Assembly (NCBI GenBank): GCA_965221375.1
Contig: OZ244883.1
Location: 1,178,001 to 1,242,000 of the forward strand
Reading direction: 5' to 3'
From: Poriferisulfidus sp965221375
GTDB lineage: Bacteria; Pseudomonadota; Gammaproteobacteria; Poriferisulfidales; Poriferisulfidaceae
Length of the DNA stretch: 64,000 nt
Positions within the stretch are counted from its first letter, which is position 1; every line of letters starts with the position of its first letter. Position numbers and translations under genes: made by a program. Under the pieces are notes generated by a model that saw only the letters and a list, made by a program, of their open reading frames with translations, had not been told where the DNA came from and did not search any database. Positions 51,585-59,842 of this stretch are shown here, one piece after another.

Positions 51585-52021
51585 CAGTCGCGCCTCCGAT
51601 GCAGCAATTTCTCCAAACGCTGTCGCTCTGTCTCCGACAGACTTTGCGGACTTCGAGCGTGCCGTTTTCGAATACGCCACAGCAACAGGCCACTGACCAA
51701 GAGCAACAGCACAAACGGCCCTGCCCACAGTGCGGCCGTGCGCCATGCAAAGGGCGGCCGATACAAAACAAAATCCCCATAGCGCGACTGCAGATGCGAG
51801 AAAATCTCCTCATCTGTCAATCCTTTATCCATTAAATCTCGAACGCGGCGACGCAGATCGCCCGCCAGTTCAGCATTGGAATCCGCCAGCGACTGGTTTT
51901 GGCACACCAAGCAACGCAACTCATACAAAAGCGCCTGATAACGTTCCTCCTGATCAGGCTCCATGGCGGTCGCAGTCCCCGCCAACAGCCACAGTCCCCA
52001 TATCCAAATGAATCTGCTCAT
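51584..52021 (-). CDS. ccmH: Cytochrome c maturation protein CcmH
   Basis: CcmH is a membrane-anchored thiol reductase of the heme lyase complex. It has 145 residues: a signal peptide (ending GTATAM), the conserved motif LRCLVCQNQSLADS with redox cysteines C37 and C40, a helical body DLRRRVRDLMDKGLTDEEI, and one C-terminal membrane segment. In E. coli ccmH is longer because it includes the CcmI part; here the two are separate genes, overlapping by one base. Confidence 0.95.
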   Translation of the reverse strand: MSRFIWIWGLWLLAGTATAMEPDQEERYQALLYELRCLVCQNQSLADSNAELAGDLRRRVRDLMDKGLTDEEIFSHLQSRYGDFVLYRPPFAWRTAALWAGPFVLLLLVSGLLLWRIRKRHARSPQSLSETERQRLEKLLHRRRD

Positions 52022-52536
52022 GACGAAACCTCGCCGCGGATGCGCGGCAGCATTTCGAACCGCCAGACTTCCTCGGTCAACGCCCCGATATGCTTGTAGC
52101 GGATGATGCCCTGCGTATCCACCAAAAACGTCTCCGGCACTTTATAGACCCCCAAATCGATTCCCACATTCCCCTGCTCGTCAAAAAGACTCGCTCGATA
52201 AGGGTTGCCGTAGCGGCGCAACCAGGTTTGCGCGTCGTCACGCAGGTCACGGTGATTAACGCCGTACAAGGCAATCTGGCTGGACAGGCGCATCAACAAG
52301 GAATGTTCTTCCAGGCACGTAACGCACCAGCTCGCCCAGACATTCAGCAAGGACCATTGCCCGCGCATTTGGGCCATTTCAAATGGCTGGCCCGGCACTT
52401 CCAACAGTTCCGCCTGCAGCGCCGGCAGGGGCTGGTCGATCAGCGGAGAACTCACGCGCGTCGGGTCGCGGGTGAGTCCGATGGCCAGAACCGCCACCAG
52501 CACCGCAAACAATCCGAAAACTAGCCAGGAACGCAT
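52018..52536 (-). CDS. ccmG: Thiol:disulfide interchange protein CcmG/DsbE
   Basis: CcmG reduces the heme-binding cysteines of apocytochrome c or CcmH in the periplasm. It has 172 residues: an N-terminal anchor (RSWLVFGLFAVLVAVLAIG) and a thioredoxin fold with active site WASWCVTC (C71 and C74). The signature GVYKVPETFLVDTQGIIRYKHIG contains the cis-proline. The ATG at 52536 overlaps the ccmF stop. Confidence 0.95.
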   Translation of the reverse strand: MRSWLVFGLFAVLVAVLAIGLTRDPTRVSSPLIDQPLPALQAELLEVPGQPFEMAQMRGQWSLLNVWASWCVTCLEEHSLLMRLSSQIALYGVNHRDLRDDAQTWLRRYGNPYRASLFDEQGNVGIDLGVYKVPETFLVDTQGIIRYKHIGALTEEVWRFEMLPRIRGEVSS

Positions 52537-54491
52537 CAGCGACGCCTCCGCTTGCGACGCATCCGATAGCGCCGGTCTGACAAGGCCAGCAAGCCGCCCA
52601 GGGTCATCAGCAAAACCCCGCCCCAAAGCCATTGGATGAAGGGCTTGACGTACAAGCGCACGCCCCAACCCTGATCGCCCTGTTGCTCTCCCAGCGCCGC
52701 ATAAATATCACGAGCCGGCGTGGAATGAATCGCCGCTTCGGTCATCGGCGATGTCTGCACTCGGTACACCCGCTTCTCTGGTCGTAAATCTGCGACAAGC
52801 TCTCCCGCTTTAGTCACCACCAGTTGCCCCTGTTGAGCGGTGTAATTGGGGCCTTCTACTTGCCGCACACCGACAAATCGAAACTCATGCTCCGCGAAGG
52901 TCGTGGCCTCGCCCGGACGCATGACGAGTTCCCGCTCAACCGAATAAGCGCTGGTCAATGCGATTCCGAACGCCACCACGCCCAGCCCGACATGAGCGCA
53001 AGTCATGCCGACCATATGGCGTGGCACATGTCGAAGGCTGTACCAGGCATCTGTTCCCCGACGCATCCGTGAGAATTGTCGCCACAGCGCCGTCAATGCC
53101 CCGGTCGCACACCACACAGCCAATGCTACTGCCGCCATGGTGATGGCCGTGCCTTCGCCAAATCCCACCAACGGCACCGCAACCCCCAAAGCCACCGCCA
53201 GCATGGCCGGCACTTGCAGCCGGCGCAGCATTTCACGAGCGCGTACCTTCTTCCAACGAGAAATAGGCCCGGCCGCCGCCAAAAACAACAGTGGCAACAT
53301 CAGTGGCACAAACACCGCATTGAAATACGGCGGTCCCACCGACATAGACGGCAGTCCCAGCACATCCATGAACAGCGGATACAGCGTGCCCAACAGCACC
53401 GCGAAGGTGGCAATCAGCAACAGCACATTGTTGAACAATAAAAAGGTCTCGCGCGACAGCAATTCAAAATGCCCGGAACTTTCAATACGGTGTGCGCGTG
53501 ACGCATACAGGCCCAGTCCGCCTCCGGTCACCACAGCCAAAAATCCCAAAATAAAGACTCCGCGTTCCGGATCATTTGCAAAGGCGTGAACCGAAACCAG
53601 CACCCCGGAACGTACTAAAAACGTACCCAGCAAACTCAAGGAAAACGCCAGAAGCGCCAATAAGACCGTCCAACGTTTGAAGGCGTTGCGTTTCTCCGTG
53701 ACCGCCAACGAGTGAATGAGTGCGGTGCCGGCCAGCCACGGCATAAACGAGGCATTCTCGACCGGGTCCCAGAACCACCAGCCGCCCCAGCCCAACTCTT
53801 GATACGCCCACCAGCTCCCCAAGCCGATGCCCAGGGTCAGGAACATCCACGCCGCCGTCACCCACGGGCGTGTCCAGCGTGCCCACGCCGCGTGCAAGTG
53901 TCCACTCCACAATGCCGCGATTGCGAAGGCAAAAGCGACCGAAAAACCCACATAGCCCATGTACAGCATGGGCGGGTGAATCACCAGGCCCGGGTCCTGC
54001 AGCAAGGGGTTAAGGTCACTGCCTTGCGCGGCTGGCGGAATCAGACGGTCAAAGGGATTGGAAGTCGCCAGCATAAACAGCAGAAAGCCAAAACTGACGA
54101 ACCCCAGAGTCACCACAACGCGCGCCCGAAAAGCAGGCGGCAATCTTCGACTTAGTGTCACCACGGCCACGGTCCAGGCCGCCAGCACCAGAGTCCACAA
54201 CAGCAGGGAGCCCTCATGCCCTCCCCAGACCCCCGAAATGCGGTACGCCAGTGGCAGATCGACGTTAGAGTTGCCCGCGACATAACTCACGGAAAAATCG
54301 TGAACGACAAATGACCAGGTCAAAGCCAGGTACGACAACAACACCATCAGGGCTTGGCCTCGCGCCAGGGAATAGGCGCTGCGTGTCCAGATGGGATCGC
54401 CCCGCATCACCCCGGCGGTCGGCAACACGACCTGAAGTGCGGCCAGAATGCAGGCCAGCACCAGGGCGAAATGGCCTAACTCCGGGATCAC
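52536..54491 (-). CDS. ccmF: Heme lyase CcmF
   Basis: CcmF attaches heme to apocytochrome c together with CcmH and CcmI. It has 651 residues and about fifteen membrane segments. The tryptophan-rich WWD heme-handling motif is ELGWGGWWFWDPVENASFMPW near residue 230. Conserved histidines are in HPPMLYMGYVG and HSLAVTEKRNAF. The C-terminal GGVLLMTLGGLLALSDRRYR is family-typical. It lies between ccmE (four-base overlap) and ccmG (one-base overlap). Confidence 0.97.
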   Translation of the reverse strand: MIPELGHFALVLACILAALQVVLPTAGVMRGDPIWTRSAYSLARGQALMVLLSYLALTWSFVVHDFSVSYVAGNSNVDLPLAYRISGVWGGHEGSLLLWTLVLAAWTVAVVTLSRRLPPAFRARVVVTLGFVSFGFLLFMLATSNPFDRLIPPAAQGSDLNPLLQDPGLVIHPPMLYMGYVGFSVAFAFAIAALWSGHLHAAWARWTRPWVTAAWMFLTLGIGLGSWWAYQELGWGGWWFWDPVENASFMPWLAGTALIHSLAVTEKRNAFKRWTVLLALLAFSLSLLGTFLVRSGVLVSVHAFANDPERGVFILGFLAVVTGGGLGLYASRAHRIESSGHFELLSRETFLLFNNVLLLIATFAVLLGTLYPLFMDVLGLPSMSVGPPYFNAVFVPLMLPLLFLAAAGPISRWKKVRAREMLRRLQVPAMLAVALGVAVPLVGFGEGTAITMAAVALAVWCATGALTALWRQFSRMRRGTDAWYSLRHVPRHMVGMTCAHVGLGVVAFGIALTSAYSVERELVMRPGEATTFAEHEFRFVGVRQVEGPNYTAQQGQLVVTKAGELVADLRPEKRVYRVQTSPMTEAAIHSTPARDIYAALGEQQGDQGWGVRLYVKPFIQWLWGGVLLMTLGGLLALSDRRYRMRRKRRRR

Positions 54492-54937
54492 CAGGCGACT
54501 CCGAGCGGTTCGCTTGGCGCTTCTTTCAACGTTTTCGCCACTTCCGGCGGCATGTAGTTTTCATCGTGTTTGGCCAACACTTCCTGGGCCACAAAAACAC
54601 CTTGATTGTCCAGTTGGCCCAAGGCGACGATGCCTTGTCCCTCGCGAAACAAGTCCGGCAGTAATCCCCGATAACGCACCAGCAGCGATTCAGCACGATC
54701 CGTCAATTTGAACTCCACTTCCAGCGCGTCCGCGCCGCGCACGACACTGCCCTTCTCGACGAGACCGCCCAGTCGGAACGTCGTCTCGGGCGCGATCACG
54801 CCGGCGGCAACTTGGGAGGGACTGTAAAAGTACAACAGATTCTGCTGAAAGGCGTACAGCATCAACCCCACCCCTGCTGCGACCCCCAAGGTCACCAGAA
54901 GCACCAGGCTCATCCGGCGGCGTTGCGCGGCATTCAT
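54488..54937 (-). CDS. ccmE: Heme chaperone CcmE
   Basis: CcmE carries heme covalently in the periplasm to CcmF. It has 149 residues: an N-terminal membrane anchor at about 9-29 and an OB-fold domain. The heme-binding His is H124 with Y128 in VLAKHDENYMPPEV. GLVEKGSVVRG and VRYRGLLPDLFREGQGIV are typical. The ATG at 54937 overlaps the ccmD stop by four bases. Confidence 0.96.
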   Translation of the reverse strand: MNAAQRRRMSLVLLVTLGVAAGVGLMLYAFQQNLLYFYSPSQVAAGVIAPETTFRLGGLVEKGSVVRGADALEVEFKLTDRAESLLVRYRGLLPDLFREGQGIVALGQLDNQGVFVAQEVLAKHDENYMPPEVAKTLKEAPSEPLGVAW

Positions 54938-55074
54938 GTCCGGCCCTTCCCGCGACGCTGGCGGCGCAGGCGCCACCCGGGTATCACCACATTGAGCAGC
55001 AGGACCAACACCGTCAGCCCATACGCACTCCACACGTAAAAGGCATAGCCACCCATGGCGAAAAACTCAGCCAT
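54934..55074 (-). CDS. ccmD: Heme exporter protein CcmD
   Basis: This 46-residue membrane protein begins MAEFFAMGGYAFYVWSAYG. It has a single membrane segment (LTVLVLLLNVVIPG) and a basic tail RLRRQRRGKGRT. CcmD helps release holo-CcmE from CcmABC. It overlaps ccmC by eight bases and ccmE by four, consistent with its usual position. Confidence 0.93.
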   Translation of the reverse strand: MAEFFAMGGYAFYVWSAYGLTVLVLLLNVVIPGWRLRRQRRGKGRT

Positions 55075-55804
55075 GCTGCAGCTCCTTGACCCATTGACGG
55101 TCGGCCTCGCGTTCCAGAATGCGTACGCGCATACGCAATAACAGCACCGAAACAAAATACAGCAGAAACACCACAGCCATCAGCAACAGGGGATATAGCA
55201 TGCTGGGGTGCGCCGAGGGGGCTGAAAATTTACTGACGGTCGCCCCCTGGTGAAGGGTATTCCACCATTCCACCGAGAAATGCACGATGGGAACATTGAC
55301 GACCCCGGCCAAGGCCAGAACCGAAGCCACCCGTGCCGCTTTGCGGGGGTTGGCGACGGCATTGTGCAATCCCAGCACACCGATGTATAAAAACAGCAAA
55401 ATCAATTCCGACAGCAGTCGAGCGTCTCCCCATTGCCACCATGTCCCCCACATGGGTTTGCCCCACAACATCCCGGTCACCAAGGCCAACGCCGTAAACG
55501 AAGCCCCCAGTACCGCGCATTCATACACGGCAATTTCCGCCAGTTTGATTCGCCAGATTAAAGCCACTGCTCCCGCAGAAGCCATCACGACGTACACCAT
55601 CAGTGACATCCAGGCGGAGGGCACGTGCACATAGATAATTCGGTAGGCTTCGCCTTGCTGGTAATCAGGCGGAGCCACCCACAGGCCCCAGTAACCGCCG
55701 ACGAGAAATCCCAGCAACGTGATGCCAAACAACCACGGCGACCAGGCGGTCGCCACGGCGTAAAAGGTTTGCGGAGCCGCCAGCGGCGCAAAATACTTAA
55801 ACAT
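55067..55804 (-). CDS. ccmC: Heme handling protein CcmC
   Basis: CcmC loads heme onto CcmE. It has 245 residues with six membrane segments. The WWD-type periplasmic motif is PMWGTWWQWGDARLLSELIL, and the heme-binding histidines lie in IYVHVPSAWMS and in IVHFSVEWWNTLHQG. It starts 12 bases after the ccmB stop. Confidence 0.97.
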   Translation of the reverse strand: MFKYFAPLAAPQTFYAVATAWSPWLFGITLLGFLVGGYWGLWVAPPDYQQGEAYRIIYVHVPSAWMSLMVYVVMASAGAVALIWRIKLAEIAVYECAVLGASFTALALVTGMLWGKPMWGTWWQWGDARLLSELILLFLYIGVLGLHNAVANPRKAARVASVLALAGVVNVPIVHFSVEWWNTLHQGATVSKFSAPSAHPSMLYPLLLMAVVFLLYFVSVLLLRMRVRILEREADRQWVKELQHG

Positions 55805-55816
55805 GAAGTGCCTATT

Positions 55817-56485
55817 TTATTCCTGCGCGGCACGCAGTGCCGCAGCCACCGCAACAGGCGACAGGCTGCCGGCAATCAATCCCAAACCGGCCAGCAGTGC
55901 CACCGCTCCCTCGGTCGGACGCCCTTCCGCGGCGGCATGCACCGCACTGGAACCGAACAGCAAGACCGGGATATAAAACGGCAACACGATCAAAGCAATC
56001 AACATCCCGCCCCGCGGCAGACCCAACGTCAACGCCGCTCCCAAAGCACCCACCCAGCACAACACCGGCAGCCCCAGCGCCAGAGTCAATGGCAGCATCC
56101 ACAGCGCCTCATCCTGCAGGCCAAACCAGGCTCCCAGCAAAGGACTCAATAACAGCAGAGGCAGAGTGACGATGGCCGCGTAGATCAGCAATTTGGCCAG
56201 CATCAACCAGGCGAGCGGCACCCCGCAGGTCATCCACAACTCAATGCTACCGTCTTCAAAATCAGCGGCAAACAAAGCCCCGGGCACCAGCAACGCGGCC
56301 AGCAGCGCGGCCACCCACAACAGTGACGGCGCCAACTGCGCCAGCTGTTCCGGCTCCGGACCCATCCCCAGCGGAAACAGCATCATCACCAGGACATAAA
56401 ACAACAGCGGCTGCAACTGTTGTCCGCGTCGCCGCCACGCTAATTTGGCTTCGCGGCCCAACAATGCAGCGAATGCCCGCCCCAT
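55817..56485 (-). CDS. ccmB: Heme exporter permease CcmB
   Basis: CcmB is the membrane subunit that pairs with the ATPase CcmA to release holo-CcmE from CcmC. It has 222 residues and six membrane segments. The start MGRAFAALLGREAKLAWRRR and the segment LPFYIPVLLFGSSAVHAA are typical. The ATG at 56485 overlaps the ccmA stop by one base. Confidence 0.95.
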   Translation of the reverse strand: MGRAFAALLGREAKLAWRRRGQQLQPLLFYVLVMMLFPLGMGPEPEQLAQLAPSLLWVAALLAALLVPGALFAADFEDGSIELWMTCGVPLAWLMLAKLLIYAAIVTLPLLLLSPLLGAWFGLQDEALWMLPLTLALGLPVLCWVGALGAALTLGLPRGGMLIALIVLPFYIPVLLFGSSAVHAAAEGRPTEGAVALLAGLGLIAGSLSPVAVAAALRAAQE

Positions 56486-57066
56486 CACACACCCAACTGC
56501 AGAATCTGGCTGCTTCGAAGGGTTGACGTGTCGTAGTGAGTCGCCATCACCACCGCCCCACCGCGCCGGCGCTGACGCTCTAATTGCGCCTCCAGCCAAT
56601 GCACCGTGGTGGTATCCAAAGACGTATAAGGCTCATCCAAAATCCACAATAACCGGCGACTGAACGCCAACCGGGCCAATGCCACCCGACGCAGCTGTCC
56701 GACCGACAACCGGCCTGCGGCCACCGTGCTCCACGGGCCCAGGCCTACTTCATCCAATGCCGTCGCCACTGCATGAGGATCCTCATCCTCCAGAGCCGCG
56801 AGGTAGCGCAAATTCTCGAACGCGCTCAGACCCGCGCTCACTGCGGGGCGGTGCCCCAGCCACAATACCGGCTCACGGCCGTACGGCCAATGCAGTTGTC
56901 CCTGATCCATTGGCGCCAATCCGGCCAACATGCGCAACAACGAAGTTTTGCCGCTGCCGTTGGCGCCGCGCACTTGCCAGACCTGTCCGGCCTCCACGGT
57001 GAAAGACAAATCGCGAAACAGACACCGTCCGTGACGCACGCAACCGAGCTGATGTACTTCAAGCAT
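56485..57066 (-). CDS. ccmA: Heme exporter ATP-binding protein CcmA
   Basis: This 193-residue ABC ATPase has Walker A GANGSGKTS, signature LSVGQLRRVALARLA and Walker B LLWILDEPYTSLD. It energises the CcmABCD step that frees holo-CcmE. The ATG at 57066 is preferred over a GTG at 57087. It is the first gene of a long operon ccmABCDEFGHI-lolCD and is divergent from the NapC-like gene, with only about 50 bases between the starts. Confidence 0.95.
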   Translation of the reverse strand: MLEVHQLGCVRHGRCLFRDLSFTVEAGQVWQVRGANGSGKTSLLRMLAGLAPMDQGQLHWPYGREPVLWLGHRPAVSAGLSAFENLRYLAALEDEDPHAVATALDEVGLGPWSTVAAGRLSVGQLRRVALARLAFSRRLLWILDEPYTSLDTTTVHWLEAQLERQRRRGGAVVMATHYDTSTLRSSQILQLGV

Positions 57067-57119
57067 CAGCGGCAACGGCTTTGACACAGCGGGCGCTTGA
57101 GAGTACAGTTAGCGATACC

Positions 57120-57665
57120 ATGTGGAAAATGGGTTCTGCCGCGGTCGCGGCTGCGCTGATTGTGGTAGGGTTTTCCGGCTCCATGGGCGCATCTATGGTA
57201 CTGGATGCGACCAACACGACCGAGTTCTGCACCTCCTGCCACTCGATGCAGTGGAATACAGCCGAGTGGATGGAATCCGTCCATTATCTCAATGCTTCCG
57301 GCGTACGCACGCAATGTGCCGACTGTCATGTGCCGCAGTCCCTGGGGCCAAAACTGGGCGCCAAATTTATCGCCGCCCGGGATGTGTGGGGAGAATTAAC
57401 CGGCAGCATTGATACCGAAGAAAAATTCGAAGCCCATCGCTGGCACATGGCCTCTCGCGTCTGGGCGCGAATGGAAGCCAACGACTCGCGCGAATGCCGC
57501 AGTTGTCATGATTATGCCGCCATGGATCTGAAAGAGCAGGATCGCACGGCCCGCAAAAAACACCACCGGGCACCCCAGCGCGGGAAAACCTGCATCGAAT
57601 GCCACAAGGGAGTCGCCCACAAGATGCCCCGACGCCCGCGTCCCTCTACCGCACAACTTCGATGA
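57120..57665 (+). CDS. NapC/NirT-family tetraheme cytochrome c
   Basis: This 181-residue membrane-anchored cytochrome has an N-terminal hydrophobic anchor (residues 6-28) and four CxxCH heme motifs: CTSCH (37-41), CADCH (66-70), CRSCH and CIECH. The spacing and the HSMQWNTAEWMESVHY segment are those of NapC/NirT quinol dehydrogenases. These pass electrons from quinol to periplasmic partners. No nitrate or nitrite reductase gene is beside it, so its partner is unknown; proximity to fccAB suggests, but does not prove, a role in sulfide electron flow. ATG 57120 is preferred to a TTG at 57081. Confidence 0.88.
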   Translation: MWKMGSAAVAAALIVVGFSGSMGASMVLDATNTTEFCTSCHSMQWNTAEWMESVHYLNASGVRTQCADCHVPQSLGPKLGAKFIAARDVWGELTGSIDTEEKFEAHRWHMASRVWARMEANDSRECRSCHDYAAMDLKEQDRTARKKHHRAPQRGKTCIECHKGVAHKMPRRPRPSTAQLR

Positions 57666-57708
57666 TGGGCGGAGAGGAAGGCCCGTGCCAACTCACCAGA
57701 CAATTCTC

Positions 57709-57738
57709 TTGACCCCACATGGGGTGTGTTAATATAAA
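57709..57738 (+). promoter_or_regulatory. Promoter of fccAB with a palindrome in the spacer
   Basis: TTGACC (57709-57714) and TATAAA (57733-57738) are 18 bases apart, with the fccA ATG 60 bases downstream and GGAGGAGG ahead of it. The sequence CCCCACATGGGG at 57713-57724, between the hexamers, has inverted CCCC/GGGG arms and could be an operator. Confidence 0.6.
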
Positions 57739-57798
57739 GACGGACAGCATGTAATCTGGCCTGTCGAAATTTGTATCCCGGAGGAGGACTTTCCACTT

Positions 57799-58461
57799 AT
57801 GCGTTCGCAATTTCACCGAAGTGTGCTGCTCGGCCTGTTGCTTTTGTCACCGACGCTGCACGCGGCGGAAGGCATGACAGCCTCCGTTCCCATGCTGACC
57901 GGCGCCTGCGTCGCCTGCCATGGGCCCAACGGCAACAGCGTAGGCCCTGCCATTCCCTCATTGGCCGGCATGTCGGCCACTTACTTTATCGGCACCATGC
58001 TTTCCTACAAACACGCGGATGACCTGGAGCAAGCGCGCGCAATTGTCGAGGCGGACCTGGCTTTGGAAGATGTCGAAATCTTCGCCCGCAACTCCACCAT
58101 CATGAACCGCTTGGCCGGAGGTTATACCGTCGAAGACATCAAGGCGATGGCGAATTATTTTGAAGGAATGGAAATGGTGCCTGCTCCGCAAACCTTTGAC
58201 GCCGACCTGGCCCTGGAAGGAGAAGCCCTGCACGCGGACAACTGCGAGAAATGTCATGAAGACGGCGGACGTTCCACCGAAGACGGGATGATGTCTCTGG
58301 CCGGACAGTGGGCTACCTACCTGCATTACTCGTTGGATGACTTCACTGCCGGTCATCGTGAAATGCCCAAAAAGATGAAATCGCGTCTTTCCGACGTGAT
58401 GGAAGAGAATGGCTCGCATAATCTGACGAGCCTGATTAACTACTACGCAAGCCAGCAGTAA
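57799..58461 (+). CDS. fccA: Flavocytochrome c sulfide dehydrogenase, diheme cytochrome subunit
   Basis: This 220-residue periplasmic cytochrome of the c4 type has a signal peptide (ending TLHAAE) and two CxxCH motifs: CVACH (37-41) and CEKCH (149-153). The probable Met ligands are in STIMNRLAGG and in HREMPKKM. FccA receives electrons from the FAD of FccB and passes them to soluble cytochrome c. A strong ribosome binding site (GGAGGAGG) precedes the ATG. fccB follows after 20 bases, which is the main reason for choosing fccA over a free cytochrome c4. Confidence 0.9.
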   Translation: MRSQFHRSVLLGLLLLSPTLHAAEGMTASVPMLTGACVACHGPNGNSVGPAIPSLAGMSATYFIGTMLSYKHADDLEQARAIVEADLALEDVEIFARNSTIMNRLAGGYTVEDIKAMANYFEGMEMVPAPQTFDADLALEGEALHADNCEKCHEDGGRSTEDGMMSLAGQWATYLHYSLDDFTAGHREMPKKMKSRLSDVMEENGSHNLTSLINYYASQQ

Positions 58462-58481
58462 GCATTCGGAGGAAATACACC

Positions 58482-59768
58482 ATGACATCGATTACCCGAC
58501 GCGGCTTTCTGAAAACCTCAGGAGGCTTGGCTGCCGCTGGCGCTTTGGGAGCGGGATTCCCGCAGATTGCTCTGGGCGAGCATAAAAGCGTAGTGGTGAT
58601 TGGCGGCGGTGCCGCCGGCGCCATTGCCGCCAAATATCTAAAAATGTCCGACCACAACCTTCTGGTCACCCTGATTGAAGCCAATACCCACTACTACACC
58701 TGCTTCATGAGCAATGAAGTCCTCGGCGGCGATCGCGACATCCAGACCATCAAGCACGATTACAGCAACATGGCCAGTCACGGCATCACCATGGTGCATG
58801 CCAAGGCCACGGAAGTCGACACCACGGCCCGCGTCGTCAAAACCGATGACGGCGGCAGTCATTCCTACGACCGACTGATCGTCAGTCCCGGTATTGATTT
58901 GCAGTGGAACGCCATCGAAGGCTACGACGAGGCAGCGGCGGAAAAAATGCCTCATGCCTGGAAGGCCGGCGAACAGACGGCGCTGCTGCGCCAACAGTTG
59001 GAAGCCATGAATGACGGCGACCCCTTCATTATCTGTCCTCCTGCCAATCCGTTTCGTTGCCCGCCCGGGCCCTACGAGCGCGTTTGCCAGGTGGCCCATT
59101 ACCTGAAACAGCACAAGCCCAAATCCAAGATTCTGGTGCTTGATGCCAAAGACAAGTTCTCCAAAATGGGGCTGTTCACCCAAGGTTGGGAGCGGCGTTA
59201 CGACGGGATGATCGAGTGGGTCTCCGGCACTGACACTGCCGGCGGCATTGAGTCCGTAAATACGGCCGAGATGTCCGTCACCACCAAGTTTGGCGATGTT
59301 CACACCGGCGGAGTGATCAATGTTATTCCTCCGCAAAAAGCGGGACACATCGCGCACGCTGCGGGGTTGACCGACAAATCCGGCTGGTGCCCGGTTCATC
59401 TCGATACTTTCGAATCCACACTGGTTCCGAATGTCCATGTGATCGGGGATGCCAGCATTGCCACCGGCATGCCCAAATCCGGTTATGCGGCAAATTCGCA
59501 AGGCAAAGTGTGTGCGGCAGCGGTCATTGCTCTGCTCAATGAGCAGGAGCCGGGGGCACCCTCTTATGTCAATACCTGCTACAGCCTGATTGCGCCGGAT
59601 TACGGAATTTCCGTCGCCGCGGTCTATCGTCTGGCGGAAGACAAGAGCAAGATCGCCAAGATCACCGGTGGACTGACTCCGTCGGATGCCTCGGACGCCA
59701 TGTTGGAGCGCGAAGTGCAGTACGCCTACAGTTGGTACAACAACATCGTAGACGACATGTTCGCTTGA
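58482..59768 (+). CDS. fccB: Flavocytochrome c sulfide dehydrogenase, flavoprotein subunit
   Basis: FccB oxidises sulfide to sulfur or polysulfide in the periplasm. It has 428 residues. A twin-arginine signal (TRRGFLKTSGG) fits export of a folded flavoprotein. The FAD fold is VVVIGGGAAGAIAAKYL at about 37-53. C74 in YYTCFMSNEVLGG corresponds to the cysteine that covalently holds FAD. C193 (NPFRCPPGPYERVC) and C303 (KSGWCPVHLDTF) correspond to the redox-active disulfide near the flavin. The FAD-anchoring ends VIGDASIATGMPKSGYAAN and the C-terminal dimer domain are present. Length matches FccB. Confidence 0.95.
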   Translation: MTSITRRGFLKTSGGLAAAGALGAGFPQIALGEHKSVVVIGGGAAGAIAAKYLKMSDHNLLVTLIEANTHYYTCFMSNEVLGGDRDIQTIKHDYSNMASHGITMVHAKATEVDTTARVVKTDDGGSHSYDRLIVSPGIDLQWNAIEGYDEAAAEKMPHAWKAGEQTALLRQQLEAMNDGDPFIICPPANPFRCPPGPYERVCQVAHYLKQHKPKSKILVLDAKDKFSKMGLFTQGWERRYDGMIEWVSGTDTAGGIESVNTAEMSVTTKFGDVHTGGVINVIPPQKAGHIAHAAGLTDKSGWCPVHLDTFESTLVPNVHVIGDASIATGMPKSGYAANSQGKVCAAAVIALLNEQEPGAPSYVNTCYSLIAPDYGISVAAVYRLAEDKSKIAKITGGLTPSDASDAMLEREVQYAYSWYNNIVDDMFA

Positions 59769-59800
59769 TCACAACTTGTGCGGCCCGGCCGCAACCCTGA

Positions 59801-59834
59801 AACGGGGGCTGCTGTCGCGGCTCCCGTTTTTTTT
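59801..59834 (+). terminator. Rho-independent terminator of fccAB
   Basis: A stem AACGGGGGC/GCTCCCGTT with one mismatch and a loop of about ten bases is followed by eight T. It lies 33 bases after the fccB stop and ends just before the mfd ATG. Confidence 0.85.
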
Positions 59835-59842
59835 CGCCCGCC

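Noticed and set aside
50585..51835. 416-residue plus-strand ORF opposite ccmI and ccmH
   Set aside because: It is antisense to well-supported ccm genes. Its Pro/Arg/His-rich composition is that of a shadow frame of GC-rich coding DNA.
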